Source: Magnetospirillum sp. 64-120
GTDB lineage: Bacteria; Pseudomonadota; Alphaproteobacteria; Rhodospirillales; Magnetospirillaceae
Length of the DNA: 64,000 nt
Direction of reading: 5' to 3'
Assembly: GCA_001898825.1 (NCBI GenBank)
Contig: MKVK01000043.1
Coordinates: 124,001 to 188,000 of the forward strand
Below the pieces are notes generated by a model. It worked only from the letters and a program-made list of their open reading frames with translations. It did not search any database and was not told where the DNA came from. Below, piece after piece: positions 1 through 8,548 of this stretch. Each line of letters starts with the position of its first letter. Within the stretch, counting starts at the first letter, position 1. Both the position numbers and the translations under genes were made by a program.

Positions 1-923
1 CGCGTGACGTCGTCAGCCGCGCCATGACCATGGAAATCCGCGAAGGCCGTGGCGTTGGCGATCACAACGACCACATCTTCCTGCATTTGGACCATCTGGA
101 TCCGGCCGATCTGGAACTGCGTCTGCCCGGCATCTCCGAAACCTCGAAGATCTTCGCCGGCGTCGACGTCACCAAGCAGCCGATCCCGGTGTTGCCGACC
201 GTCCACTACAACATGGGCGGCATCCCCACCAACCTGTACGGCGAAGTGCTGCGCCCGACCGCCGACAACCCCGACGCCACCGTCGAAGGTCTGATGGCCA
301 TCGGTGAGGCCGCCTGCGTGTCGGTCCACGGCGCCAACCGCCTGGGCACCAACTCGCTGTTGGACATCGTGGTGTTCGGTCGCGCCGCCGCCCTGCGTGC
401 CGCCGACACCCTGAAGCCCGGCACCCCGCACAAGCCGCTGCCGGCCGATTCGGCCGACCTGGCCGTGTCGCGTTTCGATCGTCTGCGCAACGCTTCGGGT
501 TCCATGCATACCAGCGAAATCCGTCTGGCCATGCAAAAGACCATGCAGAACGACGCCGCGGTGTTCCGCACCTCGAAGTCGTTGGCCGAGGGCGTCGAGA
601 AGATGTACGAAGTCGCCTCGACCCTGCCGCAGCTGAAGATCAACGACCGTTCCACCGTGTGGAACTCGGATCTGGTCGAAGCTTTCGAGCTGGAAAACCT
701 GATGGACTGCGCGCTGGCGACCATCGTGTCGGCGGAAGCCCGTCACGAATCGCGCGGTGCCCACGCCCACGAGGATTATCCGGATCGCGACGACGTGAAC
801 TGGCAGAAGCACACCCTGGCCACCGTCAAGGACGGCAAGGTGAGCCTGGACTACCGTCCGGTGCACACCTACACGCTGACCGACGAGGTCGAGTACATCA
901 AGCCGCAAAAGCGCGTGTACTAA
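1..923 (+). CDS. sdhA: Succinate dehydrogenase flavoprotein subunit, C-terminal part
   Basis: This is the catalytic FAD subunit of succinate dehydrogenase (complex II), which oxidises succinate to fumarate in the TCA cycle at the inner face of the cytoplasmic membrane. The reading frame is open from the window edge: the first codons read RDVVSRAMT, a conserved SdhA block, so the gene starts upstream. Visible family landmarks are HLDHL, the substrate/FAD region [10 protein letters not shown], and [12 protein letters not shown] with FGR, followed by the helical C-terminal domain with R..MQ..M..DAAVFR. About 307 residues are present, roughly the second half of a ~595-residue protein. sdhB follows 22 bases later with its own ribosome binding site, the usual sdhCDAB order. 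Identification is secure; only the N-terminal half is missing because of the window. Confidence 0.97.
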   Translation, partial: RDVVSRAMTMEIREGRGVGDHNDHIFLHLDHLDPADLELRLPGISETSKIFAGVDVTKQPIPVLPTVHYNMGGIPTNLYGEVLRPTADNPDATVEGLMAIGEAACVSVHGANRLGTNSLLDIVVFGRAAALRAADTLKPGTPHKPLPADSADLAVSRFDRLRNASGSMHTSEIRLAMQKTMQNDAAVFRTSKSLAEGVEKMYEVASTLPQLKINDRSTVWNSDLVEAFELENLMDCALATIVSAEARHESRGAHAHEDYPDRDDVNWQKHTLATVKDGKVSLDYRPVHTYTLTDEVEYIKPQKRVY

Positions 924-945
924 GGCCGGACAAGGAGAGAAAGAC

Positions 946-1728
946 ATGGTCGAATTTTCCCTGCCCGCCAATTCCCGGGTGCAGACCGGCAAGAGCCACA
1001 AGGCCGCTGCCGGTGCCAAGAACGTGAAGACCTTCAAGATCTATCGCTATGATCCGGATTCGGGTTCCAACCCGCGTCTGGACTCGTACGAGATCGATCT
1101 GGACAAGTGCGGCCCGATGGTTCTGGACGCGCTGTTGAAGATCAAGAACGAGATCGACTCGACGCTCACCTTCCGCCGTTCCTGCCGTGAAGGCATCTGC
1201 GGTTCGTGCGCCATGAACATCGATGGCAGCAACACCCTGGCGTGCTTGAAGCCCATCGAGGACATCAAGGGCGACGCCAAGATCTATCCGCTGCCGCACA
1301 TGCCGGTGGTCAAGGATCTGGTGCCCGACCTGACCATCCCCTATGCCCAGCTGGCCTCGGTCAAGCCGTGGATGCAGACCCAGACCCCGCCGCCCCCGGA
1401 TGGCGAGCGTCTGCAGTCGCCGGAAGAGCGTGAGAAGCTGGACGGCATGTGGGAGTGCATCCTGTGCTTCTGCTGCCAGACCAGCTGCCCCAGCTATTGG
1501 TGGAACGGCGATCGTTACCTGGGACCGGCCGTGCTGTTGCAGGCCGCCCGCTGGATCCACGATTCCCGTGACGAAATGACCGGTGAACGCCTCGATGCGC
1601 TGGAAGATCCCTTCAAGCTGTATCGCTGCCACACCATCATGAACTGCACCAAGACCTGCCCCAAGGGTCTGAACCCGGCCAAGGCCATCGGTTCGATCAA
1701 GACGAAGCTGCTGCAGCGCGGCGTCTGA
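946..1728 (+). CDS. sdhB: Succinate dehydrogenase iron-sulfur subunit
   Basis: SdhB carries electrons from the flavin of SdhA to quinone through three iron-sulfur clusters. All ligands are visible: the 2Fe-2S motif [11 protein letters not shown] with Cys80, Cys85, Cys88 and Cys100; the 4Fe-4S motif CILCFCC...C (Cys171, 174, 177, 181); and the 3Fe-4S motif [14 protein letters not shown] near the C-terminus. The length of 260 residues is normal for alphaproteobacterial SdhB. AGGAGAG lies just upstream of the ATG. It is the last gene of the sdh operon: a strong hairpin terminator follows within 20 bases and the next gene is on the other strand. Confidence 0.98.
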   Translation: MVEFSLPANSRVQTGKSHKAAAGAKNVKTFKIYRYDPDSGSNPRLDSYEIDLDKCGPMVLDALLKIKNEIDSTLTFRRSCREGICGSCAMNIDGSNTLACLKPIEDIKGDAKIYPLPHMPVVKDLVPDLTIPYAQLASVKPWMQTQTPPPPDGERLQSPEEREKLDGMWECILCFCCQTSCPSYWWNGDRYLGPAVLLQAARWIHDSRDEMTGERLDALEDPFKLYRCHTIMNCTKTCPKGLNPAKAIGSIKTKLLQRGV

Positions 1729-1743
1729 TCTGGGACGGATCAA

Positions 1744-1782
1744 AGAAAAACCCCGCCGGAGCGATCCGGCGGGGTTTTTTGT
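1744..1782. terminator. Bidirectional rho-independent terminator after sdhB
   Basis: A GC-rich stem (CCCCGCCGGA / TCCGGCGGGG) with a short loop is flanked by an A-run on the left and a T-run on the right. It can therefore end transcription of sdhB and also of the convergent lipoprotein gene. Confidence 0.9.
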
Positions 1783-1791
1783 TTCATTGTC

Positions 1792-2481
1792 TTATTTGTC
1801 GAATTGCTGCCCCCAGCTTTCCGGCTGCAGTGTGTAGCCGCTGCCCGACGGGTACAGCGGCACCTGACGCGGTGGCTCGGCCAGGATGGGGGCGGGGGCC
1901 ATGTTCGGCTTGCCGGCGATGTCGGCCGGGGACAGCGGGCGATAGCTGGGTTGGGCGGCTGGCATGCTGGCGGGCGCCACCGGGGATGGGGCGGCGGTTT
2001 CACCCTGGTCGACAGCGGTCTTGGCCGGTACAGCCATGGAGGGCAGCGTCGCCGGAACCTCTTGTTGTTGCGCTTCAGGCAGCGCCACCCGGGGTTTGGG
2101 CTTCAGCTTGCCGGTGCGCTTTTGCCATTCGGCCACCGCCTTCTCGACGCTGGGATTGATCCGTTGGCCTTTGGCGTCGGTCATCTCGGGGTGATAGCAC
2201 GCGAAGTTCGCTTCATGCGGGGCGGTGATCCGGCATTGATAGCGCCGGTCATAGGTGGGGGAGGCGAAATATCCGTATTCCCCGCAGGCTTCGGCGGCCA
2301 CGGCCTCGATGGTGGCGCGGGGCGTGCCGTCGGCATAGCAGACCGACACCTGTCCGGTGGTCAGAACCGTGTTCACCGGTTTGTCTAGGAACGTGTTGAT
2401 CTGACGACCGGCAAAGGGTTCCTCGGCGCAGCCGCTGGCGGCCAGGGTGGCAAGCATCAAGAAAATCGGGCTGGCGCGCAT
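1792..2481 (-). CDS. Hypothetical proline/alanine-rich lipoprotein
   Basis: I do not recognise a family. The chosen start gives MRASPIFLMLATLAASGC, a classic lipoprotein signal with lipobox ASGC and lipidated Cys18; 18 in-frame codons lie further upstream but would bury the signal. After the lipobox, residues about 25-110 form a compact domain with several cysteines (VCYADG, EACGEYGYF, YQCRIT, FACYHPE), suggesting a disulfide-containing periplasmic fold. The second half is rich in Pro, Ala and Gln and looks disordered, with the tail ending ESWGQQFDK. It probably sits in a membrane leaflet facing the periplasm. It is monocistronic, convergent with sdhB, and shares the terminator. Function unknown. 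Confidence 0.75.
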   Translation of the reverse strand: MRASPIFLMLATLAASGCAEEPFAGRQINTFLDKPVNTVLTTGQVSVCYADGTPRATIEAVAAEACGEYGYFASPTYDRRYQCRITAPHEANFACYHPEMTDAKGQRINPSVEKAVAEWQKRTGKLKPKPRVALPEAQQQEVPATLPSMAVPAKTAVDQGETAAPSPVAPASMPAAQPSYRPLSPADIAGKPNMAPAPILAEPPRQVPLYPSGSGYTLQPESWGQQFDK

Positions 2482-2629
2482 GACGGACTCGCTTTTCGTG
2501 TGCGGCATTCGTTGTTTCTGTTTAGCGCAGCACACATCTTTGGGGAAGTGTGGATCGGGTCGCGACCCGGTTGTCCAAAGGGGAAACCCAGGGTAAAGTT
2601 ATGACCCTGTATGCGGGAAGGAGGGCATT

Positions 2630-3562
2630 ATGTCCAACGGCAAAAAGTTCCGTTTGGTCACGCGTAGCGATTTCGACGGCCTGGTTTGTGCCGTGCTTTT
2701 GAAGCAGTTGGATATCATCGACGACATCAAGTTCGTTCATCCCAAGGACATGCAGGATGGGGTCGTCGACATCGGCCCCAACGATATTTCCACGAACCTT
2801 CCCTATGTGGACGGCGTGCACATCGCCTTTGACCACCATCTGTCGGAAACCATCCGAGTGGGCAAGAAGGACAACCACATCATCGACCCCAAGGCGCCGT
2901 CGGCGGCCCGCGTGGTCTATGACTATTACGGTGGTGCGGTGCGTTTCCCGGCGGCCTGGGACAAGATGATGGAAGAGGTCGACAAGGCCGACAGCGCCCA
3001 GTATTCGCTGGACGACATCATCTCGCCCACCGGCTGGACGGTGCTGAACTACATCATGGACGCCCGCACCGGCCTGGGCCGCTTCCGCGATTTCCGCATC
3101 TCGAACTATCAGCTGATGATGGAGCTGATCGATTATTGCCGCAACCACAGCATCGAACAGATTCTGGCGCTGCCCGACGTCAAGGAACGCGCCGACCTGT
3201 ATTTCGAGCACGAGGAAAAGGCCAAGGAACAGATTCTGCGCTGCTCGACGGTCCACAAGAATTTGGTGGTGCTGGACCTGCGCAACGAAGAAACCATCTA
3301 TGCCTGCAACCGCTTCATGATTTACGCCCTGCATCCGCAGTGCAACATCTCGATCCACGTCATGTGGGGCCTGAAGCAGCAGAACACCGTCTTCGCCATG
3401 GGGCGTTCCATCGTCAACCGGTCGTCCAAGACCAATGTGGGCGAGCTGTGCCTGTCCTATGGCGGCGGTGGCCACGAAAAGGCCGGCACCTGCCAGGTGG
3501 AAAACGATCAGGCCGCAGCCAAGCTGGCCGAGATCGTCGCCAAGATCAACGCCGACGGCTGA
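2630..3562 (+). CDS. DHH-family phosphoesterase
   Basis: Members of the DHH superfamily are metal-dependent phosphoesterases (RecJ, nanoRNases, exopolyphosphatases, c-di-NMP hydrolases). The N-terminal motif VTRSDFDGLVCA (Asp14, Asp16) and the name-giving FDHHLSE motif near residues 67-73 supply the metal ligands. A further aspartate-bearing segment lies in the middle, and the C-terminal DHHA1 signature GGGGHEKAGTC is near residues 282-292. At 310 residues it matches the short stand-alone DHH-DHHA1 enzymes. The substrate cannot be read from sequence: oligoribonucleotides, pAp or polyphosphate are all possible. It is transcribed alone, with a terminator directly after it. Confidence 0.85.
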   Translation: MSNGKKFRLVTRSDFDGLVCAVLLKQLDIIDDIKFVHPKDMQDGVVDIGPNDISTNLPYVDGVHIAFDHHLSETIRVGKKDNHIIDPKAPSAARVVYDYYGGAVRFPAAWDKMMEEVDKADSAQYSLDDIISPTGWTVLNYIMDARTGLGRFRDFRISNYQLMMELIDYCRNHSIEQILALPDVKERADLYFEHEEKAKEQILRCSTVHKNLVVLDLRNEETIYACNRFMIYALHPQCNISIHVMWGLKQQNTVFAMGRSIVNRSSKTNVGELCLSYGGGGHEKAGTCQVENDQAAAKLAEIVAKINADG

Positions 3563-3580
3563 TCGGGGCGAGATTTGACG

Positions 3581-3614
3581 AAAAGGGCGCGGGAACCCAC
3601 CCGCGCCCTTTTTC
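3581..3614 (+). terminator. Rho-independent terminator after the DHH gene
   Basis: A perfect GC-rich stem (GGGCGCGGG / CCCGCGCCC) is followed by TTTTTCTTT, starting 19 bases after the stop codon. The A-run on the left is compatible with function on both strands. Confidence 0.9.
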
Positions 3615-3644
3615 TTTGCCCCCCTTTGGGGTAGGGTTGCGGCC

Positions 3645-4802
3645 ATGACCGACGGACCCTTAACCGAATACCGCGACCGCCTGCGCACTGGCAGCGTACG
3701 CCCCGACCCGGCGCAGGAATTGGCTGTCCACAAGCTGCAAAGCCTGTCCAAGGCGGTGCGCGGCTATCGCCCGGCCAGCGGCGAGAAGGGCTGGCTGGCC
3801 CGTTTCGGCATCGGCGGTAAACCGGTGCCCGCCTCGGGCCTGCAGTGGCATCCCGGCGATTGCGAGGACGGCCGGCCGCGTCAGGGCCTTTACATGTTCG
3901 GCGAGGTCGGGCGCGGCAAGTCCATGCTGATGGATTTGTTCTTCGAGTTCACCAACATGCCGGGCAAGCGCCGGGTGCACTTCCACGAATTCATGCGCGA
4001 CATTCATCGGGCGCTGCATGAATGGCGCAAGGCGGGAACCGGCCCCGACCCCATTCCGGCCCTGGCCAAGCAATTGGCGTCAAACGCCTGGTTGCTGTGT
4101 CTGGACGAGTTGCAGATCACCGACATCGCCGACGCCATGATCGTCGGCCGATTGTTCCAGCATCTGTTCGACAACGGCGTGGTGGTGGTCATCACCTCGA
4201 ACCGGGCGCCGCAGGATCTTTACAAGGACGGTCTGCAACGCGACCGCTTCGTCCCCTTCATCCGTCTGATCGCCGAGCGTCTGGACCTGCTGGAACTGAA
4301 TTCCGAACGGGATTACCGTCTGGGCCGCAAGAAGGGCCTGCAGGTCTACCACGCACCGTTGGGCCCTGAATCCGAAGCCGCCTTGGCGACCGCTTTCGCC
4401 CGCCTGACCGAAGGCGCCGAGCCGCGTCCCGACCAGTTGATGGTGCAAGGCCGTGTCATCGACGTGCCGCGTTCCGCCGTCGGCGTCGCCTGGTTCGGCT
4501 TCAAGGAATTGTGTGGTCGCCCGCTTGGCCCCAGCGATTACCTGGAACTGGCCAGCCTGTACCACACCCTGGTGCTGTCCGGCGTCCCCTTGCTGTCACC
4601 GGAAAACAAGGACGAGGCAAGGCGCTTCGTCACCCTGGTCGACGCGCTATACGAACACAAGGTGACGCTGATCTGTTCGGCCGCCGCGCCGCCGGAAAGC
4701 CTGTACCCCACCGGCATCGGCGCCTTCGAGTTCCAGCGCACGGTGTCACGCCTGATGGAAATGCAGGCCGAGGATTACGTGACGAGGCCGCATTTGGTGT
4801 GA
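3645..4802 (+). CDS. zapE: ZapE/AFG1 family ATPase
   Basis: ZapE/AFG1 proteins are P-loop ATPases; E. coli ZapE acts on the division ring, and the mitochondrial homologue AFG1/LACE1 helps turn over inner-membrane proteins. The Walker A motif is GEVGRGKS (residues 86-93), followed by MLMDLFFE typical of the family. Then come RRVHFHEFM, Walker B LLCLDELQITD near residue 146, and the family-specific AMIVGRLFQHLF and TSNRAPQDLYKDGLQR blocks. The length of 385 residues is normal. In many alphaproteobacteria this gene lies near sdh or mdh, as here. The gene is flanked by terminators on both sides, so it is a single transcription unit. Confidence 0.93.
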   Translation: MTDGPLTEYRDRLRTGSVRPDPAQELAVHKLQSLSKAVRGYRPASGEKGWLARFGIGGKPVPASGLQWHPGDCEDGRPRQGLYMFGEVGRGKSMLMDLFFEFTNMPGKRRVHFHEFMRDIHRALHEWRKAGTGPDPIPALAKQLASNAWLLCLDELQITDIADAMIVGRLFQHLFDNGVVVVITSNRAPQDLYKDGLQRDRFVPFIRLIAERLDLLELNSERDYRLGRKKGLQVYHAPLGPESEAALATAFARLTEGAEPRPDQLMVQGRVIDVPRSAVGVAWFGFKELCGRPLGPSDYLELASLYHTLVLSGVPLLSPENKDEARRFVTLVDALYEHKVTLICSAAAPPESLYPTGIGAFEFQRTVSRLMEMQAEDYVTRPHLV

Positions 4803-4838
4803 AAAAAAACCCGGAGGGAATATCCCACCGGGTTTTTC
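4803..4838. terminator. Bidirectional terminator between zapE and the VWA-like gene
   Basis: An ACCCGG..GGG / CCC..CCGGGT stem is flanked by eight A residues on the left and a T-run on the right. It separates the convergent genes and overlaps neither. Confidence 0.88.
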
Positions 4839-4839
4839 A

Positions 4840-5679
4840 TTAGTTCACGAAGCTTTCAGGCTCCAGATCGGCCCCGGTTTGCCGAAAGAAGTCTTTCCAC
4901 ACCTCCTTGATGGACGTCATCACGTCCTGGGTGATGGGGGGATAGACGTTGTTCACGTGGTCGTCCGACAAGCCGTAGCCGTGAATCCTGATTTTCGTGC
5001 CGCCCAGGGACGGGATCAGGTGGCTTTGGCGTAGGGACTTCATGATGACTTGTTGGCGCCGGTAGGTGTCCACCAATTCGGTGGGGCGCAGGTTCATCAC
5101 CTCGGTATCCAGCAAGTCGGACATCAGCAGCAGGTTTTTGATCGGCCCGTTCACCTGCGCGACCATCCCGTGCAAGGTGGTGACAATGGCGGAGCGGGCG
5201 CTTTGCCTGGTACCGAACGGTTCCAGCACTCGTTGCTGCGCCTTGGCGACGTTGTCCATGAAGGTGGCGGTATCGTGTTCGATGACGCTGGCCGGATGCT
5301 GGCGGCCCGTCCACACCGAACTGTTGCCCGGGACACAATCGTCGAAAATCATCATGCGCGAGGTCGCATGCTCGTAAACGATGAAAATGATGACGCGGTC
5401 GCCCGGACGCATCACTTGTCGCAGGTCGGCGAATGTGGCGGCCGTGCCGTTGCGGTCGACGGTGCGAATCTGCCGCGTGGTGCGGTCGATACCCACCAGG
5501 ATGCTGTCGGCGCCCTGGCGTTGGTATTTGGTGCAGAACTCGCCGAACGGCAGGCTGACCGGCTGCAGTTCGGCCGACGGGGGTGGAGAGGGGGGCGTGT
5601 GACGGCGAGTTTGGGCATCGGAAACCGTCGGAGCAAGAACAGCCATCGCCACAGCCGCGGCCAGGAAGGTCATTCGCAT
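4840..5679 (-). CDS. Secreted protein with VWA-like fold, unknown function
   Basis: The N-terminus MRMTFLAAAVAMAVLAPTVSDAQ is a good Sec signal peptide, so the mature protein should be periplasmic or secreted. The mature part alternates beta strands and helices as in a von Willebrand A / Rossmann-like domain: ILVGIDRTTRQ (Asp in the position of the first metal-site Asp, degenerate DxSxS), GDRVIIFIVYE, and NLLLMSDLLDTE (hydrophobic strand ending in Asp). One shared cysteine pair (Cys in EFCTKY and DDCVPG) might form a disulfide. I do not recognise a specific family and the VWA assignment is by pattern only. The start overlaps the end of the upstream four-TM gene by 10 bases, so the two are translationally coupled and probably act together. 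Confidence 0.7.
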   Translation of the reverse strand: MRMTFLAAAVAMAVLAPTVSDAQTRRHTPPSPPPSAELQPVSLPFGEFCTKYQRQGADSILVGIDRTTRQIRTVDRNGTAATFADLRQVMRPGDRVIIFIVYEHATSRMMIFDDCVPGNSSVWTGRQHPASVIEHDTATFMDNVAKAQQRVLEPFGTRQSARSAIVTTLHGMVAQVNGPIKNLLLMSDLLDTEVMNLRPTELVDTYRRQQVIMKSLRQSHLIPSLGGTKIRIHGYGLSDDHVNNVYPPITQDVMTSIKEVWKDFFRQTGADLEPESFVN

Positions 5680-6881
5680 TGCACTGTCTCCAGCTTGAAG
5701 GTTTCACGCATCTTCCCGACGTTGTCGTCGATGCCTTGCTTGGTCAGGTGGTGGGGCAGGACGGGATCGATGTGTCCCTCTTGGTTGCCTTTCGCATAGG
5801 CGGTCAGGCGACTGTTCAGGTCCCGCAGGCACTGCCCCAGTTTGACGTTCCATTCGTCGCATTTTTGCTTGAGCGCCAGTTCGGCCTGGACCAGCTCACC
5901 GCGGCGGCGGTCGTCACTTTGATAAAGCGCCTTGCGGTCGTCGTTGAACTGGCGGCCAATGTCGCGCTTGTCGCGCATGTGCTTGGCCAATTGCTTGTGA
6001 TAGGCCTTCTTGGCGCTTTCCGCGACTTTGTGGGCGGCTTGATAGTCGGGGTTCGAGTCGTAATGCAGGACGGCAATGAACAGGCCGACGAAATAGATGG
6101 ACAGGTTCAGGAACAAGAAGAACAGCAGTTCGCCCAAGATGGGCTCGCCGGTATTGTTCGCATCAAGATAGCGCCAGCGCAGGTAATACACCGCGGCGAT
6201 GGCCCCCAAGGACATGATGCCCGAAGCGACCCAGATCACCCAGTTGGCCCATGGTTGAACCCCACGCAGGATGGTGTGCTGTTTCAGCATGCGTCCTGAC
6301 ATGTGGGCATATGACACCAGCAGGATGCCGACGATGGCCGCCAGGACATAGGTCATGTAGACGGCTTCGCTGGCGAAAATGATGCTGGTCGCCTGCAGGT
6401 TGATGGGCATTTCCAGGAAGGCCAGGACGGCCATGGCGAAAAAATACCACCATGGTCCCAAATGCGATTGCAGTCGGCGTCCGTGTTCCTTGTCGCGAAT
6501 TTGGGCCAGGGCGTCGTTGGCCGCCTGCATTTTGACTTCCGCCTGGTTGAGCGGCGAATCCACGTTGGGGGCCAGGGCGGCCTCCAACATGTCGTTATCC
6601 ATTACGGCGCCGGCTTCCAGGCTGACCTTGCGGCGACCATAGGATTCGATTTCGTAGTTCAGGCTGGTGACGCGGGCCTGAAGCTTCCGGTATTCCACTT
6701 TCCACTGCTTGGAATAGGTTTCCAGCCGGTCGTGGATGTTCTGAATGATCAACTGCGCGTGCCCCATGGGACCTTGCAGATTGATCGACGGGAAGCCGCG
6801 GTTCCTGTCCGCCCGCCCGGCTTGGTAATCGGCATCGGTGTCTATGGCGGCATTGAGGATTTGGTTGTCGAAGTTATCCAT
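5670..6881 (-). CDS. Four-TM membrane protein with flanking coiled coils, unknown function
   Basis: I do not recognise a family. The first ~140 residues are soluble and largely helical, with charged heptad-like segments (YSKQWKVEYRKLQARVTSLNYEIESY). Four hydrophobic segments follow at roughly residues 145-165, 180-200, 215-240 and 250-275. The last ~130 residues form a second long charged helical region (AHKVAESAKKAYHKQLAKH and on). Such a topology resembles a membrane-embedded scaffold with cytoplasmic coiled coils. AGGGATG precedes the ATG at a good distance. It is the first gene of a two-gene operon with the secreted VWA-like protein, and is divergent from another orphan membrane gene across an AT-rich palindromic spacer. 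Confidence 0.72.
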   Translation of the reverse strand: MDNFDNQILNAAIDTDADYQAGRADRNRGFPSINLQGPMGHAQLIIQNIHDRLETYSKQWKVEYRKLQARVTSLNYEIESYGRRKVSLEAGAVMDNDMLEAALAPNVDSPLNQAEVKMQAANDALAQIRDKEHGRRLQSHLGPWWYFFAMAVLAFLEMPINLQATSIIFASEAVYMTYVLAAIVGILLVSYAHMSGRMLKQHTILRGVQPWANWVIWVASGIMSLGAIAAVYYLRWRYLDANNTGEPILGELLFFLFLNLSIYFVGLFIAVLHYDSNPDYQAAHKVAESAKKAYHKQLAKHMRDKRDIGRQFNDDRKALYQSDDRRRGELVQAELALKQKCDEWNVKLGQCLRDLNSRLTAYAKGNQEGHIDPVLPHHLTKQGIDDNVGKMRETFKLETVQCE

Positions 6882-6979
6882 AGCCCATCCCTAAAATGGG
6901 GAAAATATATGCAAAACCTATAGCAAAGGTGGTATACACACAATATACAAAGACCATAAAATTTTATGGATTACCATGT
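6882..6979. promoter_or_regulatory. AT-rich divergent promoter region with two inverted repeats
   Basis: This 98-base spacer between divergent genes is much richer in A+T than its surroundings. It contains a perfect 16-base palindrome, CCATAAAATTTTATGG at 6954-6969, and an inverted repeat GTATA-N7-TATAC at 6932-6948. Both look like dimeric regulator sites. I could not assign a convincing -35/-10 pair on either strand. The palindrome lies only 10 bases upstream of the chosen start of the rightward gene. Confidence 0.5.
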
Positions 6980-7855
6980 ATGCAACCTGTGGAAGTTTTT
7001 CGGGGTGAATCAGCCTTGGTCTATGGCTTCAATCCAGCGGATGACGCGCACTGGGCGGAATTGGCCGGCGCTTTGGACCGTCGATTGGGGCGCATATCCC
7101 GGCTTTTGCGTCATCCGTTTCCTTTTGGTCGGGAACGGCAATTGCTTGGGCGACACGACACGTTGTGGTTGGAAGGCCATTTCAGCCAAGCCATCGCTTT
7201 GCGGCGCTGCGTCGAAACACGCAGTTCGCCGGTTCGTGTGCCCGAACAATTGATGGAAGACGTGTATTTGTGGTGCGCGCGCTTCGACAGCGAGTGGCGG
7301 CGGCGTGAGCGTTATCGCCGTTATGCGGCCCGGGTGCTCCAGCTGATCTTGTCGTCGCTGTCTTTGATGCTGGTGGCGGCCCTTTGTTTGTGGACCGAAC
7401 TGGATCAGTTCTGGTTCCTTGAACCCCTGCGGAACATATTGAACAGCAAGGCCATGCTGGAGCTGTTGGTTTATATTCTGATGGGGGTGGGGATCAGCGT
7501 GCTGGTGGTTTCCCTGATCTCGTTGGTGGGGGCCTATCTACGGGTTTTGTCGCCAATTTTGCGGTTGCTGTTGTGGAGTCCGCTCAGCCTGATGCTGATT
7601 GTTCTGGGAAGTGGATTGCTCAGCGCCGATCCTCCGGCCGATCCCAACCTGTTGCCGGATTACTTGGTCGTTAATATCCATCTGAAGAAATTGGCGGTGC
7701 TGATCGGCTTCGCCATCCCCATCCTGGTCAACTGGCGTAAGACGCCCGGCTTGCGTCTGACTTTGGCGCGCACACGCAAGTTTTTTTCGGATCGCTTGCG
7801 AAAAGCGGTGGTCAAGGCTGTCGCGGACGCACCGGAGCCTAGTGGGGGCGGCTAA
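6980..7855 (+). CDS. Multi-TM membrane protein, unknown function
   Basis: I do not recognise a family. The chosen ATG gives MQPVEVFRGESALVYGF; an in-frame ATG 28 codons upstream lies inside the palindromic AT-rich region and encodes an unlikely basic leader. The first ~110 residues are soluble and Arg-rich (GALDRRLGRISRLLRHPFPFGRER, RRRERYRRYAARV). Then come about five hydrophobic segments: LQLILSSLSLMLVAALCLW, ELLVYILMGVGISVLVVSLISLVGA, PILRLLLWSPLSLMLIVLGSGLL and a final KLAVLIGFAIPILV. The C-terminus is short and basic. It is divergent from the four-TM/VWA-like pair and its stop overlaps the stop of the convergent YqaA-like gene by 4 bases. Start choice and function are both uncertain. Confidence 0.6.
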   Translation: MQPVEVFRGESALVYGFNPADDAHWAELAGALDRRLGRISRLLRHPFPFGRERQLLGRHDTLWLEGHFSQAIALRRCVETRSSPVRVPEQLMEDVYLWCARFDSEWRRRERYRRYAARVLQLILSSLSLMLVAALCLWTELDQFWFLEPLRNILNSKAMLELLVYILMGVGISVLVVSLISLVGAYLRVLSPILRLLLWSPLSLMLIVLGSGLLSADPPADPNLLPDYLVVNIHLKKLAVLIGFAIPILVNWRKTPGLRLTLARTRKFFSDRLRKAVVKAVADAPEPSGGG

Positions 7856-8430
7856 ACCAGCTTCACCACCAAGAAGCCGCCCACCAGCAGCACCACGCCC
7901 ACGGTCATCACCAAGGTCAGGCGCTTTTCGACGAAGTCGCGGATGGGGGGGCCGAATTTCCACAGCAGGGCGGCGACCAGGAAGAACCGCATGGCGCGGG
8001 CCACGAAGCTGGCGATGGTGAACTGCGCCAGGTCGAAGTGGAAGGCGCCGGCCGAGATGGTGATCAGCTTATAGGGGATGGGCGTGGCGCCCTTGACGAT
8101 GATGACCCAGGCGCCGTACTGGTCAACCAGCGGCTTGAAGGCCTGGAACTTCTCGTTCAGGTGGAAGACGTCCAAGATGGCGACGCCCACCGTGTCCATG
8201 AAGAAATAGCCGATGGCGTATCCCAGATAGCCGCCGGCCACCGACGACAAGGTGCAGACCAGGGCGACGCGGAACCATTTGGTCGGCGCCGCCAGCACCA
8301 GCGGGATCAGCATCAGGTCGGGCGGAATGGGGAAGAACGAGCTTTCGACGAAGGAAATCAGCGCCAGCCACCAGATGGCATGGCGATGCGCCGCCTTTTC
8401 CATCATCCAATCATAGGTCTTTTGCAGCAT
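7852..8430 (-). CDS. YqaA/DedA-type small membrane protein
   Basis: This is a VTT (SNARE-associated/DedA) domain protein of the YqaA type, an inner-membrane family thought to move or flip lipids or small molecules. The chosen start MLQKTYDWMMEKAAHRHAIW leads into FVESSFFPIPPDLMLIPLVLA, which is the DedA reentrant motif with acidic residue and Pro-Pro-Asp. The second signature, GATPIPYKLITISAGAF, follows near residue 118; then come two C-terminal hydrophobic helices. At 192 residues it has the usual YqaA length. The frame stays open far upstream, but that extension has no membrane or family features and runs into the opposite gene's promoter. It is divergent from the DivL-like gene. Confidence 0.85.
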   Translation of the reverse strand: MLQKTYDWMMEKAAHRHAIWWLALISFVESSFFPIPPDLMLIPLVLAAPTKWFRVALVCTLSSVAGGYLGYAIGYFFMDTVGVAILDVFHLNEKFQAFKPLVDQYGAWVIIVKGATPIPYKLITISAGAFHFDLAQFTIASFVARAMRFFLVAALLWKFGPPIRDFVEKRLTLVMTVGVVLLVGGFLVVKLV

Positions 8431-8548
8431 TCCCCGGGACCCTTCGGCATTAAGACGGTCAGGGTGTAGCATGGCTGCGGTCTTCACCCAAGCTCTTGTG
8501 TCGGCGCGGTTTCGGCGGCACTCTGCGCTTGGATCGAAAGGGGGACGC

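Noticed and set aside
206-724. Long open frame antisense to sdhA
   Set aside because: It lies wholly opposite conserved SdhA sequence, with no ribosome site or family features; GC-rich codon use creates such frames throughout the window.
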